From Streptomyces sp. NBC_00341 (GTDB taxonomy: Bacteria; Actinomycetota; Actinomycetes; Streptomycetales; Streptomycetaceae), in assembly GCF_041435055.1 (NCBI RefSeq), contig NZ_CP108002.1, positions 3,968,001 through 4,032,000 of the forward strand: a stretch of DNA of 64,000 bases, written 5' to 3'. A program made the translations under genes and the position numbers. The notes beneath the pieces are model-generated. The model saw nothing but the letters and a program-made list of their open reading frames with translations, was not told the origin of the DNA and made no database searches. How positions within the stretch are numbered: the first letter of the stretch is position 1; each line of letters starts with the position of its first letter. This document shows, piece after piece, positions 8,823 to 17,003 of the stretch.

Positions 8823-11399
8823 ATGGCATTCAATCACTTACCAGCTGCCATGCACGACGCCTTGGGACCATTGTCCGCCTTGCCAGTGACACACTCGGTG
8901 CCGATGGCCAAGAATCACCGCCCCAGTCGACCGCCCGAGAGCGGGGGCTTCCGCCCCTCTCCGGACGTGGTCCTCGACCGGCTCGCCGCAGGGGCGGGCC
9001 GGGCCGCGCGCATCACTCATACGGAGCACCTGCCCCCGCGTACGGGAACCCATGCCATCTGGCCCGATCGCATCCGTCCAGAAGTGATCGCCGCCATCCA
9101 GCGGGCCGGAATCGATCATCCCTGGGCCCATCAGGCGGCCGCGGCGGAGCACGCGCTGGACGGCGAGTCGGTCGTCATCGCCACCGGAACCGCCTCCGGC
9201 AAGTCGCTGGCCTACCTCGCCCCGGTCCTCAGCGCCCTCCTGGACGGCTCAGAGGCTCCCAACGGCCGTGGTGCGACCGCTCTCTACCTCGCCCCCACCA
9301 AGGCCCTGGCCGCCGATCAGAGGCGCTCGGTGAAGGAACTCGCGGCTCCGCTGGGCAACGGGATCCGCCCAGCGGTCTACGACGGCGACACCCCCGTCGA
9401 GGAACGCGAATGGGTACGCCAGTACGCCAACTACGTCCTCACCAACCCGGACATGCTGCACCGCGGGATACTCCCGTCCCATCCCCGCTGGTCCTCCTTC
9501 CTCCGCGCCCTGCGCTATGTCGTCATCGATGAGTGCCACACCTACCGGGGTGTCTTCGGCTCGCACGTCGCCCAGGTGGTGCGCCGGCTACGCCGCCTGT
9601 GCGCCCGCTACGGCGCCGATCCCGTGTTCCTGCTGGCCTCAGCCACCGCCGCGGAGCCCTCGGCCTCGGCGGGGCGCCTCACCGGCCTCCGGGTCGTCGA
9701 GGTCGCCGATGACGCCTCCCCGCGCGGCGAGCTGGTCTTCGCCCTGTGGGAGCCGCCCCTGACCGAGCTGCACGGCGAGAAGGGCGCCCCCGTACGCCGC
9801 ACCGCCACGGCGGAGACCGCGGACCTGCTCACCGACCTGACCGTGCAGGGTGTGCGCTCGGTCGCCTTCGTACGCTCCCGGCGCGGCGCCGAGCTCATCT
9901 CCGTCATCGCCAAGGAACGCCTCGCGGAGGTCGACCGCTCCCTTCCCGCCCGCGTCGCCGCCTACCGCGGCGGATACCTCCCCGAGGAACGCCGCGCCCT
10001 GGAACGCGCTCTGCACTCCGGTCAGCTGCTCGGCCTGGCCGCCACGACCGCCCTCGAACTCGGTATCGACGTCTCCGGCCTGGACGCCGTCGTCATCGCG
10101 GGCTACCCGGGTACGAGGGCTTCGCTGTGGCAGCAGGCCGGCCGCGCGGGCCGGGCGGGTCAGGGTGCCCTCGCCATCCTGGTGGCCCGTGACGACCCGC
10201 TGGACACCTTCCTCGTCCACCACCCGGAGGCGCTGTTCCAGCAGCCCGTGGAGTCGACCGTCCTCGATCCGGACAACCCGTACGTCCTGGCCCCCCATCT
10301 CTGTGCCGCCGCCGCTGAGCTGCCGCTCACCGAGGCCGATCTGGCACTCTTCGGCCCTGCCGCCACCGACCTGCTGCCGCAGCTGGAAGCCGCGAAGCTG
10401 CTCCGCAGACGGTCCTCGGGCTGGCACTGGACCCGGCGCGAACGGGCAGCCGACCTCACCGACATCCGGGGCGAGGGCGGCCGCCCCGTCCAGATCGTCG
10501 AGGAGGGCACCGGAAGGCTGCTGGGCACCGTCGACGAGTCCGCCGCCCACACCGCAGTCCACGAGGGCGCCGTCCACCTCCACCAGGGCCGCACCTACCT
10601 GGTCCGGAAGCTGGACCTCGACGACTCGGCGGCACTGGTCGAGGAGGCGAACCCGCCGTACTCGACGACCGCGCGCGACACGACCGCCATCGCCGTCCTG
10701 GAGACCGACACCGAGATCCCGTGGGGCGACGGGCGCCTCTGCTACGGCTCCGTGGAAGTCACCAACCAGGTCGTCTCCTTCCTGCGCCGCAAACTGATCA
10801 GCGGAGAGGTGCTGGGCGAGACCAAACTCGACCTTCCGCCCCGCACCCTGCGTACCCGCGCCGTATGGTGGACGGTCACCCAGGACCAGCTCGACGCTGC
10901 CCGGATCAACCCGGAGATCCTCGGCGGCGCGCTGCACGCCGCCGAGCACGCGTCCATCGGGATGCTGCCGCTCTTCGCCACCTGCGACCGCTGGGACATC
11001 GGCGGCGTGTCCGTACCGCTGCATCCGGATACCCTGCTGCCGACGGTCTTCGTGTACGACGGCCACCCAGGAGGCGCCGGGTTCTCCGAACGGGCCTTCC
11101 AGACCGCGCGCAGCTGGCTGACGGCCACGCGGCAGGCCATCGCCTCCTGCGAGTGCGACGCGGGCTGCCCGTCCTGCATCCAGTCCCCGAAGTGCGGCAA
11201 CGGCAACGAACCTCTGCACAAGCGCGGCGCCGTGCGCCTGCTCACCGAGCTCCTCCGATCCGCACCTCCCGAGCCTCATGCCCCTCGGGACTGCCCGGAA
11301 CCGCCGGCCTCGCCGGGCTCGCCGGACTCCCGGGATGCCCCGGACCCGCCGGACTCTCCGGGCCCGCCTGAGCCGTCTGAGCCGCCGACGGGCCTGTAG
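8823..11399 (+). CDS. DEAH-box helicase with C-terminal DUF1998 (MrfA/YprA type)
   Basis: An 858-residue superfamily 2 helicase. Motif I is ATGTASGKSLAY, motif II is VIDECHTYRG and motif III is ASATAAEP, with motif VI QQAGRAGRAG. The C-terminal DUF1998 carries CECDAGCPSC plus SPKCGNG, the four-cysteine metal site of MrfA-type repair helicases. DNA repair is therefore the likely role (family knowledge). ATG at 8823 has only weak upstream complementarity; a second ATG at 8850 is possible. The last 45 residues are Pro/Asp/Ser repeats, and the 3' end overlaps the convergent TadE-like gene by 158 nt. Confidence 0.93.
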   Translation: MAFNHLPAAMHDALGPLSALPVTHSVPMAKNHRPSRPPESGGFRPSPDVVLDRLAAGAGRAARITHTEHLPPRTGTHAIWPDRIRPEVIAAIQRAGIDHPWAHQAAAAEHALDGESVVIATGTASGKSLAYLAPVLSALLDGSEAPNGRGATALYLAPTKALAADQRRSVKELAAPLGNGIRPAVYDGDTPVEEREWVRQYANYVLTNPDMLHRGILPSHPRWSSFLRALRYVVIDECHTYRGVFGSHVAQVVRRLRRLCARYGADPVFLLASATAAEPSASAGRLTGLRVVEVADDASPRGELVFALWEPPLTELHGEKGAPVRRTATAETADLLTDLTVQGVRSVAFVRSRRGAELISVIAKERLAEVDRSLPARVAAYRGGYLPEERRALERALHSGQLLGLAATTALELGIDVSGLDAVVIAGYPGTRASLWQQAGRAGRAGQGALAILVARDDPLDTFLVHHPEALFQQPVESTVLDPDNPYVLAPHLCAAAAELPLTEADLALFGPAATDLLPQLEAAKLLRRRSSGWHWTRRERAADLTDIRGEGGRPVQIVEEGTGRLLGTVDESAAHTAVHEGAVHLHQGRTYLVRKLDLDDSAALVEEANPPYSTTARDTTAIAVLETDTEIPWGDGRLCYGSVEVTNQVVSFLRRKLISGEVLGETKLDLPPRTLRTRAVWWTVTQDQLDAARINPEILGGALHAAEHASIGMLPLFATCDRWDIGGVSVPLHPDTLLPTVFVYDGHPGGAGFSERAFQTARSWLTATRQAIASCECDAGCPSCIQSPKCGNGNEPLHKRGAVRLLTELLRSAPPEPHAPRDCPEPPASPGSPDSRDAPDPPDSPGPPEPSEPPTGL

Positions 11400-11808
11400 C
11401 CACCGGTGGCGCCACCGCCGGCCCTGCCCGGGACCTGACCTCCGGCACGTAGGGCCCGACGCGCACACGGGCCGCCACATCCGCGATCTCCCCCTGCACG
11501 GCGCACCGCACCACTTCGGCCCCCTGCGCTCCGGCAACCTGCCGAGCGGCCCGGCAGGCCTCGGCCGCTCCGTCCAAGGCCCGGTCCGCAGCTGCCAGGG
11601 CCGCAAGGTCGGCCGCGCCTCCGGCCCGGTGCCGGGCCACCACCACCTGCCCGAGCCCCAGCACCACGGCGAACACCGTGCACAGCGTCACCGTGGCCAC
11701 CGCCGCCCACACTGTGGCCAGCCCCCGGTCCCGCCGCCCGCAGCGCCTGTAGCGCCCACACAGCTCCCGCAGCCACTCGTCCGGCACGCACCACCGCCCC
11801 GCCCGCAT
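11242..11808 (-). CDS. TadE/TadG-like pilus protein (Rv3654c family)
   Basis: A 188-residue protein. After a basic N-terminus with two Cys (RYRRCGRRDRG) comes LATVWAAVATVTLCTVFAVV, a single pilin-like TM helix, then AADLAALAAADRAL, the conserved segment of actinobacterial Rv3654c/helicase-secretion neighbours. The last 60 residues are Pro/Ala/Gly low complexity. Its ATG at 11808 shares a base with the stop of the upstream TadE gene (TGATG), so translation is coupled. The 3' 158 nt overlap the convergent helicase. It is probably the last gene of the tad operon and a minor pseudopilin. Confidence 0.82.
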   Translation of the reverse strand: MRAGRWCVPDEWLRELCGRYRRCGRRDRGLATVWAAVATVTLCTVFAVVLGLGQVVVARHRAGGAADLAALAAADRALDGAAEACRAARQVAGAQGAEVVRCAVQGEIADVAARVRVGPYVPEVRSRAGPAVAPPVATGPSAAQTAQAGPESPAGPGHPGSPASPARPAVPGSPEGHEAREVRIGGAR

Positions 11809-12224
11809 CACGGCGTCGCCCCCACCATGTCCTCGGCCGACGCCACAGCCTCCGCTCCGAGCGTGACGGCCAGCGGCCCGGGGCCCGGGGTCGGCGCGGT
11901 CACCCTGACCCGCCACAGCTCCCCGTCCCGCCGCACCTCGACCCCCGCCCGGTCCGGCGCCGCCGAGAGGGCGGCCTCCCGCACCGTCGCCTCCGGCTCC
12001 GAGCGGGCCGCCGCCCGCGCGCCGGCCCTTGCCGCGTCCACGCACCGGATCTGAGCCGATGCCGCCATCAGGGCCCACACCAGGGCGAGGGTGAACACCA
12101 CCAGCACCGGAATCGCCATGGCGGCCTCTGCTGTCACCGCTCCCCTGTCACTCCACGGCTCCACCGGCCCGAATCGTTCCCGAGGCCCCTCCAAGACCGC
12201 CGCGCCGCTCTCAGAACTTCGCAT
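11808..12224 (-). CDS. TadE-like minor pseudopilin
   Basis: A 138-residue TadE family protein. The type IVb pilin-like segment is RGAVTAEAAMAIPVLVVFTL: Gly-Ala then a Glu five residues into the hydrophobic helix, as in TadE proteins processed by the prepilin peptidase. The C-terminal part is a small extracytoplasmic domain. ATG at 12224 has AAGGA 8 nt upstream; the start lies within the 3' end of the DUF4244 gene (14-nt overlap). It acts at the cell envelope in Flp pilus assembly (family inference). Confidence 0.85.
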   Translation of the reverse strand: MRSSESGAAVLEGPRERFGPVEPWSDRGAVTAEAAMAIPVLVVFTLALVWALMAASAQIRCVDAARAGARAAARSEPEATVREAALSAAPDRAGVEVRRDGELWRVRVTAPTPGPGPLAVTLGAEAVASAEDMVGATP

Positions 12225-12411
12225 CAAGGGCGTCCTTCAGCAGTGACTGCAACTGCGCCATGACCGGTGCGCTGGTGACCACCTTGTAGAGCACCGCAGC
12301 GAACGCGCAGGCGGCGATCGTCCCCACCGCGTATTCGGACGTCGTCATACCCCTGTCAGTCCGGGTCGCGCGCATCAGACTCCGTACCCAAACCATCATT
12401 TTCTGCTTCAT
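12211..12411 (-). CDS. Flp-like pilin, DUF4244
   Basis: A 66-residue DUF4244 protein. A basic leader (MKQKMMVWVRSLMRATRTDR) precedes GMTTSEYAVGTIAACAFAAV: a Gly-Met cut site, Glu at +5 and one hydrophobic helix, the layout of type IVb (Flp) pilins. It is the likely major pilus subunit of this locus. ATG at 12411 has GGGGG 6 nt upstream, a stronger site than its neighbours, and a 67-nt gap separates it from tadC; both fit higher expression of the pilin. Confidence 0.88.
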   Translation of the reverse strand: MKQKMMVWVRSLMRATRTDRGMTTSEYAVGTIAACAFAAVLYKVVTSAPVMAQLQSLLKDALDAKF

Positions 12412-12478
12412 TTCAACCCCCGTGAGATAGCTTTCTACCTGAATTGAGCTACTGATCTCATTAGCCTTTTTTGCCGCT

Positions 12479-13318
12479 TCAGTGGTTCAGCAGCCCCGTC
12501 GCCAGACCGATCACCACCGGCGCCACCCCCACCATGAGAAAGGCGGGAAGGAAGCAGAGCCCGACGGGCGCGGTGATCAGAACGCCGGCCCTCTGCGCAC
12601 GCGCCACCGCCGCGCTCGACCGCTCGGCCCGCATCGCTTCGGCCAGCCTGGAAACCGGCTCCGCCGCCGGAGCGCCGGTCTCGGCCGCCCGGTCCAGACA
12701 ACGGGCCAGCGCGACGGCACCCGGTATCTCCCCGAACCTCCCCCAGGCGACGGCGGGGTCCCCACCGAGCCGGATCTCCGCCGCCGTCCGCGCCAGTTGC
12801 TCACCGACCGGCCCGCCCAGCGACTCCCCCACCGCCTCTGCCGCCTCTCTGGGACCGGCTCCGACGGAGATACAGGCCGCCAACAGGTCAGCGGCCAGGG
12901 GAAGCTGGCGTACGACCTCTGCGGCATTCACCGGCTCCTGGGCGCACGGCGCTCTTCCCGCCCGAGCCCGCTGCCACCGCCAGACGCCGTACCCCGCCGC
13001 CAGGCCAACGGCCCAGCCCCATAGGCCGCCCACCAGAATCCAGCCCGCCGGCACGGCCCCCAGCACCGCCGCCCACCGCCCGGCCGGGGCACCAGCGACC
13101 CATCGGCCGAGCCACCCCGGAACCCGGCCGGCAGCAGCGACCCCGACGCGAGGACGTACCGGCCCCCGCTCATCCACCGCCAGAATCACCGCGCCCCTGC
13201 GCCGTACCCGCCGCCCGGTCCGCCGACGGGTCAGGGCAAGCGCCAACTGGACGCACAGCCAGGCCGCCACCCCGACAACCCACACCCGGTGGACGGCGCC
13301 ACCGGACACGGCGCTCAC
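12479..13318 (-). CDS. tadC: Type II secretion F-domain protein TadC
   Basis: A 279-residue inner-membrane platform protein. The GspF domain is seen as LPLAADLLAACISVGAGP and RCLDRAAETGAPAAEPVSRL, followed by two C-terminal TM helices (GVLITAPVGLCFLPAFLMVG). Two TM segments also occupy the N-terminal third. GTG at 13318 overlaps the tadB stop as GTGA, which decides the start. With TadB it forms the base on which the TadA ATPase works. Confidence 0.88.
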   Translation of the reverse strand: MSAVSGGAVHRVWVVGVAAWLCVQLALALTRRRTGRRVRRRGAVILAVDERGPVRPRVGVAAAGRVPGWLGRWVAGAPAGRWAAVLGAVPAGWILVGGLWGWAVGLAAGYGVWRWQRARAGRAPCAQEPVNAAEVVRQLPLAADLLAACISVGAGPREAAEAVGESLGGPVGEQLARTAAEIRLGGDPAVAWGRFGEIPGAVALARCLDRAAETGAPAAEPVSRLAEAMRAERSSAAVARAQRAGVLITAPVGLCFLPAFLMVGVAPVVIGLATGLLNH

Positions 13319-14214
13319 AGGGCTTCTCCCGCCCTGACGATCCGGCCGGACCAGAGCAGACCGGCCGCTTCCAGCGAACCGCCCAGTACCAAGCACACCA
13401 GCCCGGCCGTACTGTGCAGCAGCACCTTCAACGGGTCTGCGCCGAGCGCGGCTCCGAGCCCCATGCCCAGCACGGGCAACACAGCCAGCACCGCGACCGT
13501 CGACCAGGCTCCTGCCAGTTGCGCACGCAACTCCTCCCTGCGACGCCGCTCGGCCCGCAACGAGGCCTCCAGCCGGTCCAGACCGGCCGCGAGTCCGGCC
13601 CCGCCGTCCACCGCCACCCGCCAGCACGCGGCCATTCCGGCGAGCCCGTCCAGGCCCGGTTCGCACGCCGCCTGCCCCAGCGCGCCCGGGACATCTCCCC
13701 CGAACTGCGCCGCGGCCGACACCCCCGCCTCGGCCTCGCCCATCACGCCCGTTCCGCGGACCGCGACAAGGAGTGCCTGCCCCGGTTCACGGCCGGCCCT
13801 CAGCTCACCCACCACCGCACCGCACAGCGTCACCACCCCGTCGGCCCGGCGCTCCCGGTCCTTGCGTGACTCCCTCCTGCGCAGCCATCGCCGCACCAGC
13901 GGCACCGCGACCGCCCCCGCGGCCACCGGCAGCACGGACTCGCCGAGGATCCCCAGAACCAGAGCCACCGGCAGGCACAGCAACTCGCGCCGTCCGCCCA
14001 GCCACGCCTGGAGCCGCCTCCGGCCGCTCTCCCAGCGCTCCGCAAGGGGCGAGTCGGCAGCAGCCCCAACGGCTGGCAACGCCCTTGCCCTCCAACTTCC
14101 TTGGCCTCGGCCCGCCACCATCAGCCAGGCCGCCGCTCCCAGGCACAGCGCCGCCGCGTGCACCGCCTCCGGCATCCCCACCGCCGGAATCCCCAACTCC
14201 CTGCCGCCTGTCAC
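13315..14214 (-). CDS. tadB: Type II secretion F-domain protein TadB
   Basis: A 299-residue integral membrane protein. Two N-terminal hydrophobic helices flank LVRRWLRRRESRKDRERRAD, a basic linker. The GspF core follows (LCGAVVGELRAGREPGQALL, then GLAGMAACWRVAVDGGAGLA), and two C-terminal TM helices close it. GTG at 14214 has GGAGG 6 nt upstream and overlaps the tadA stop (GTGA). It is the partner of TadC in the pilus platform. Confidence 0.88.
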   Translation of the reverse strand: MTGGRELGIPAVGMPEAVHAAALCLGAAAWLMVAGRGQGSWRARALPAVGAAADSPLAERWESGRRRLQAWLGGRRELLCLPVALVLGILGESVLPVAAGAVAVPLVRRWLRRRESRKDRERRADGVVTLCGAVVGELRAGREPGQALLVAVRGTGVMGEAEAGVSAAAQFGGDVPGALGQAACEPGLDGLAGMAACWRVAVDGGAGLAAGLDRLEASLRAERRRREELRAQLAGAWSTVAVLAVLPVLGMGLGAALGADPLKVLLHSTAGLVCLVLGGSLEAAGLLWSGRIVRAGEAL

Positions 14215-15359
14215 AGCACACCTCCGATCAATGACCGCAACCTCTCCCAGCCCCGCTCCCGTTCGAACCCGGCAGTACCCCACCTCAGCGCCGGAACGGT
14301 CACCACCAGCCCCGCCGCATCGCGTTCCAGCACGTGGATCTCGGCGATCCGCCGCCGCCCGGCCCGGTCCCGCACGAGATGAACCACCACGGACAACGCC
14401 GCCGCCAACTGACTGTGAAGCGCTGTCCGGTCCAGCCCCGCCGCCGTCCCCAACGCCTCCAGCCGGGCAGGGACATGCTCGGCCGCGTTCGCGTGAAGCG
14501 TCCCTGAGCCGCCTTCATGGCCGGTATTCAACGCAGCCAGCAACTCCGTGACTTCCGCACCCCGCACCTCCCCGACCACCAGCCGGTCGGGCCGCATGCG
14601 CAGGGCCTGTCGCACCAGGTCCCGGAGCGTCACCCGCCCGGCGCCCTCCTGGTTGGCAGGACGCGATTCCAGCCGAACGACGTGCGGATGGTCCGGACGC
14701 AGCTCGGCGGAGTCCTCTGCAAGCACAATCCGCTCCCGCTCCCCCACCACACCCAGCAGGCTCGCGAGGAGCGTCGTCTTCCCCGCCCCCGTTCCCCCGC
14801 TGATGAGGTAGGAGACCCGGGCCTCCACCAGAGCCCGCAGCACCCGGTCGCCGCCGGGGGGAACCGTCCCCGCCGCGACCAGCTCGCTCAGTGAGAAGGC
14901 CTTGGGCCGGACCACCCGCAACGACAGACAGGTCGATCCGACCGACACCGGCGGCAGCACGGCGTGCATCCGGGTCCCGTCCGGAAGCCGCGCGTCCACC
15001 CAGGGCTTGGCATCGTCCAGCCGCCGCCCGGCCACGGCGGCGAGCCGCTGCGCGAGCCTGCGCACCGCCGCCGCGTCGGTGAAGGTCACCCCGGTCAGTT
15101 CGAGCCCGCGACCCCGGTCCACCCACACCCGGTCGGGCGCGGACACCAGTACGTCGGTGACCGCCGGATCGGCGAGGAGCGGCTCCAGAACTCCGGTCCC
15201 GACCAGCTCACCCCGCAACTCATCTGCCGCACAGAGCACTTCGGCGTCGCCGAGCAGTCGCCCCTGCGCCCGCAATGCGGCCGCGACCCCGGCCGGGGTC
15301 GGCGCCGCTCCGCTCTGCGCAAGCCGCTGGCGGACGGCGTCGAGCAGTGTCTCGGTCAT
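14211..15359 (-). CDS. tadA: Secretion ATPase TadA/CpaF
   Basis: A 382-residue type II/IV secretion ATPase that powers Flp pilus assembly at the inner membrane. The N-terminal domain contains [20 protein letters not shown]. Walker A is [12 protein letters not shown] (about residue 186), the Asp/His boxes are [16 protein letters not shown] and [14 protein letters not shown], and Walker B is [12 protein letters not shown] (about 260). All catalytic motifs are intact. ATG at 15359 overlaps the ssd stop (ATGA). Confidence 0.95.
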   Translation of the reverse strand: MTETLLDAVRQRLAQSGAAPTPAGVAAALRAQGRLLGDAEVLCAADELRGELVGTGVLEPLLADPAVTDVLVSAPDRVWVDRGRGLELTGVTFTDAAAVRRLAQRLAAVAGRRLDDAKPWVDARLPDGTRMHAVLPPVSVGSTCLSLRVVRPKAFSLSELVAAGTVPPGGDRVLRALVEARVSYLISGGTGAGKTTLLASLLGVVGERERIVLAEDSAELRPDHPHVVRLESRPANQEGAGRVTLRDLVRQALRMRPDRLVVGEVRGAEVTELLAALNTGHEGGSGTLHANAAEHVPARLEALGTAAGLDRTALHSQLAAALSVVVHLVRDRAGRRRIAEIHVLERDAAGLVVTVPALRWGTAGFERERGWERLRSLIGGVL

Positions 15360-16483
15360 GAGGCACCTCCAGCAGCCGGGCCCACGGCACCCTCACCGGC
15401 GAGCGCCCGGTCCCAGAAGGCCGAACAGAACCTGGCAAGCGGTCCGCGAGCGTTCCCGCCGGGCGGCTCCCCCGCGTCCTGTTCAGCCAGCAGCCCTTTC
15501 TCCAGGGGAAGTTCACCGGCAAGTGGCAACCCCATGGCGTGCGCCACCCACTGTTCGTCGAGGCCGGACGCGTACGGACCGCGCGCCACCACCCGGAGGT
15601 CGTCGAGCACCATCCCCGCCATCGACGCCACGCGTTTCGCCGCCGCGACCGCCCGCAGCTCCCCCGGCACCACCACGAGCCCGAGATCCAGTTGCGCAAG
15701 GACCTCGGCCACCGACTCGTCGACACGACGCGGCAGATCGACGACCACCACTCCGCCAAGCCTCCGCGCGGCGGCCAGGACCGCCTGCATCGCCTGCGGC
15801 GGGATGACCACCCAGTCGTCACGGCCCCAGCTGAGCACCCTCAGCCCATGCAGCGCGGGCAGCGACTCCTCCAGGGCCCCGCCGCCGACCCGCCCCTTGG
15901 AATGGGCGAAATCAGGCCACCTCATACCCTCTGCCCGTTCGCCGCCGAGCAGCACGTCGATACCGCCGCCCAGCGGATCGCCGTCGATCAGCATGGTCCG
16001 CCGCCCACTCCTCGCCGCAGTCACCGCCAGGGCGCAGGCAAGCGTGGACGCACCGGCGCCACCCCGGCCGCCGATCACTCCGACGGTGAGCGCCGGCCTG
16101 CCGACGCCTTCTGTCGCGTTGGCGATCTGATCGACCAGCCAGTTCTCCGAATCGGGCAGCCGCAGCACGTACTCGGCCCCGATCTCCACGGCCCGGCGCC
16201 AGACGTCGGGCGCGTCCCGGTCGCGGCCGACCAGCATCACGCCCCGCCTGCGGGCCGCTCCCAGGCAGCGCTGCGCCGCGTCGTCACCGACGAGAACCAT
16301 GGGGGCCCGCTCCCAGCCCCCTCGCCGGTCCGGCAACGTGTGGTGGACCTCGGGCTCCGCGCCGGCGGCCGCGCACAGCCTCAGCAGATCGTCGAGCAGA
16401 TCCACATCCTCGGTCACGATCAGCGGTCCGCCGCACCTCGGACCGACGGCCTTCAAACGATCCCGTGCGCTGGATTCAGCCAC
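15356..16483 (-). CDS. ssd: CpaE/MinD-like septum-site protein Ssd
   Basis: A 375-residue protein of the Ssd (Rv3660c) family. The first 130 residues form a receiver-like domain (GPLIVTEDVDLLDDLLRLCA). The C-terminal MinD-like ATPase has a degenerate P-loop, GVIGGRGGAGASTLACALA, lacking the usual lysine-threonine, plus a switch LIDGDPLGGGIDVLLGG. In tad loci such proteins place the pilus machine; in mycobacteria Ssd affects septation. GTG at 16483 has GGGGG 8 nt upstream and is preferred to GTG at 16504. First gene of the operon, so its upstream region should hold the operon promoter. Confidence 0.88.
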   Translation of the reverse strand: MAESSARDRLKAVGPRCGGPLIVTEDVDLLDDLLRLCAAAGAEPEVHHTLPDRRGGWERAPMVLVGDDAAQRCLGAARRRGVMLVGRDRDAPDVWRRAVEIGAEYVLRLPDSENWLVDQIANATEGVGRPALTVGVIGGRGGAGASTLACALAVTAARSGRRTMLIDGDPLGGGIDVLLGGERAEGMRWPDFAHSKGRVGGGALEESLPALHGLRVLSWGRDDWVVIPPQAMQAVLAAARRLGGVVVVDLPRRVDESVAEVLAQLDLGLVVVPGELRAVAAAKRVASMAGMVLDDLRVVARGPYASGLDEQWVAHAMGLPLAGELPLEKGLLAEQDAGEPPGGNARGPLARFCSAFWDRALAGEGAVGPAAGGAS

Positions 16484-16550
16484 GCTCCCAACCCCCTTCT
16501 TCACTCACCTTCACCGCGGTTCGCGGCGATCTCGGCATGTTCCGAGAACG

Positions 16551-16588
16551 GTGATTCCGGAACCCGTGGACTTCGCGGGTGGAATCAC
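16551..16588. promoter_or_regulatory. Large inverted repeat upstream of the tad operon
   Basis: GTGATTCC (16551-16558) pairs with GGAATCAC (16581-16588), and inside it ACCCG (16562-16566) pairs with CGGGT (16576-16580). It lies 68-105 nt upstream of the ssd start. Operator or leader hairpin are both possible. A smaller stem, CTCGG/CCGAG, lies at 16531-16546. Confidence 0.6.
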
Positions 16589-16630
16589 GGTGCAGCGCTT
16601 CAGGAAATCGTGTGGATCTTGCTCAAAAAC

Positions 16631-16639
16631 TGTGGACAA
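16631..16639 (-). promoter_or_regulatory. Perfect DnaA-box match (TTGTCCACA)
   Basis: Forward TGTGGACAA is the exact complement of the Streptomyces DnaA box consensus. A weaker TGTGGATCT lies at 16611-16619 and TGTGGAAAA at 17003-17011. About half a chance match is expected in a window of this size at even base composition, so function is unproven. Confidence 0.35.
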
Positions 16640-16774
16640 CTCTGCCGTTGTGAATATCCCCGTCGCTCGAACCGGCGACTTCCGGAGAGCATCCCTTCCA
16701 TCACGCACCGTGACCATGCATGCTGATGTGAGTGCAGCCCGATGGCCGGCCGCAACGGCCGAGAAGGAGGAGAA

Positions 16775-16897
16775 ATGCGTGATTCCGAGCGGCAGAAATG
16801 CGTCCGGACATGCGACGACCCCCGCCGGGGGGGAGAGCGGGGGTCGTCCCCACGGCCGACTCGGGGGGGGGGGGGGGGAGGAGCCGGACCGGGTTAG
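16775..16897 (+). CDS. Candidate 40-residue small ORF
   Basis: ATG at 16775 follows an ideal AAGGAGGAGAA. The frame encodes 40 residues starting MRDSERQKCVRTCDD, with two Cys, then Arg/Gly/Ser-rich text and a poly-Gly run read from the G16 tract, ending at TAG 16895. The strong ribosome site is its main support. A hairpin lies inside the frame. It could be a real small protein, a leader peptide for an attenuator, or chance. I recognise no family. Confidence 0.35.
   Translation: MRDSERQKCVRTCDDPRRGGERGSSPRPTRGGGGGGAGPG
16815..16847. other. Hairpin inside the small ORF
   Basis: Perfect 11-bp arms ACGACCCCCGC (16815-16825) and GCGGGGGTCGT (16837-16847), loop of 11. It lies between divergent genes, so it is not an obvious terminator of a known gene; it may end the short transcript carrying the small ORF. 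Confidence 0.6.
16863..16878. repeat. G16 homopolymer
   Basis: Sixteen consecutive G. Such tracts are slippage-prone and also prone to assembly error; length should be treated with care. Confidence 0.75.
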
Positions 16898-16990
16898 CAC
16901 GGTCGCGAACGATCCGTGACTTCCATGGTGTACCCGAGCACCTTCTCAGGCAAACCCAAGCGCCGGAGTTTACGCCGAATGGCGGGCCCC

Positions 16991-16996
16991 TATGCT
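16991..16996 (+). promoter_or_regulatory. Putative leaderless promoter of the HAD gene
   Basis: TATGCT ends 7 nt before the GTG at 17004, and GTTTAC lies 17 bp upstream as a -35. No Shine-Dalgarno precedes the start, so transcription probably begins at the start codon. Confidence 0.6.
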
Positions 16997-17003
16997 CTGC
17001 CTT

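Noticed and set aside
9639..11606. 655-codon minus frame opposite the helicase
   Set aside because: Antisense of conserved helicase motifs.
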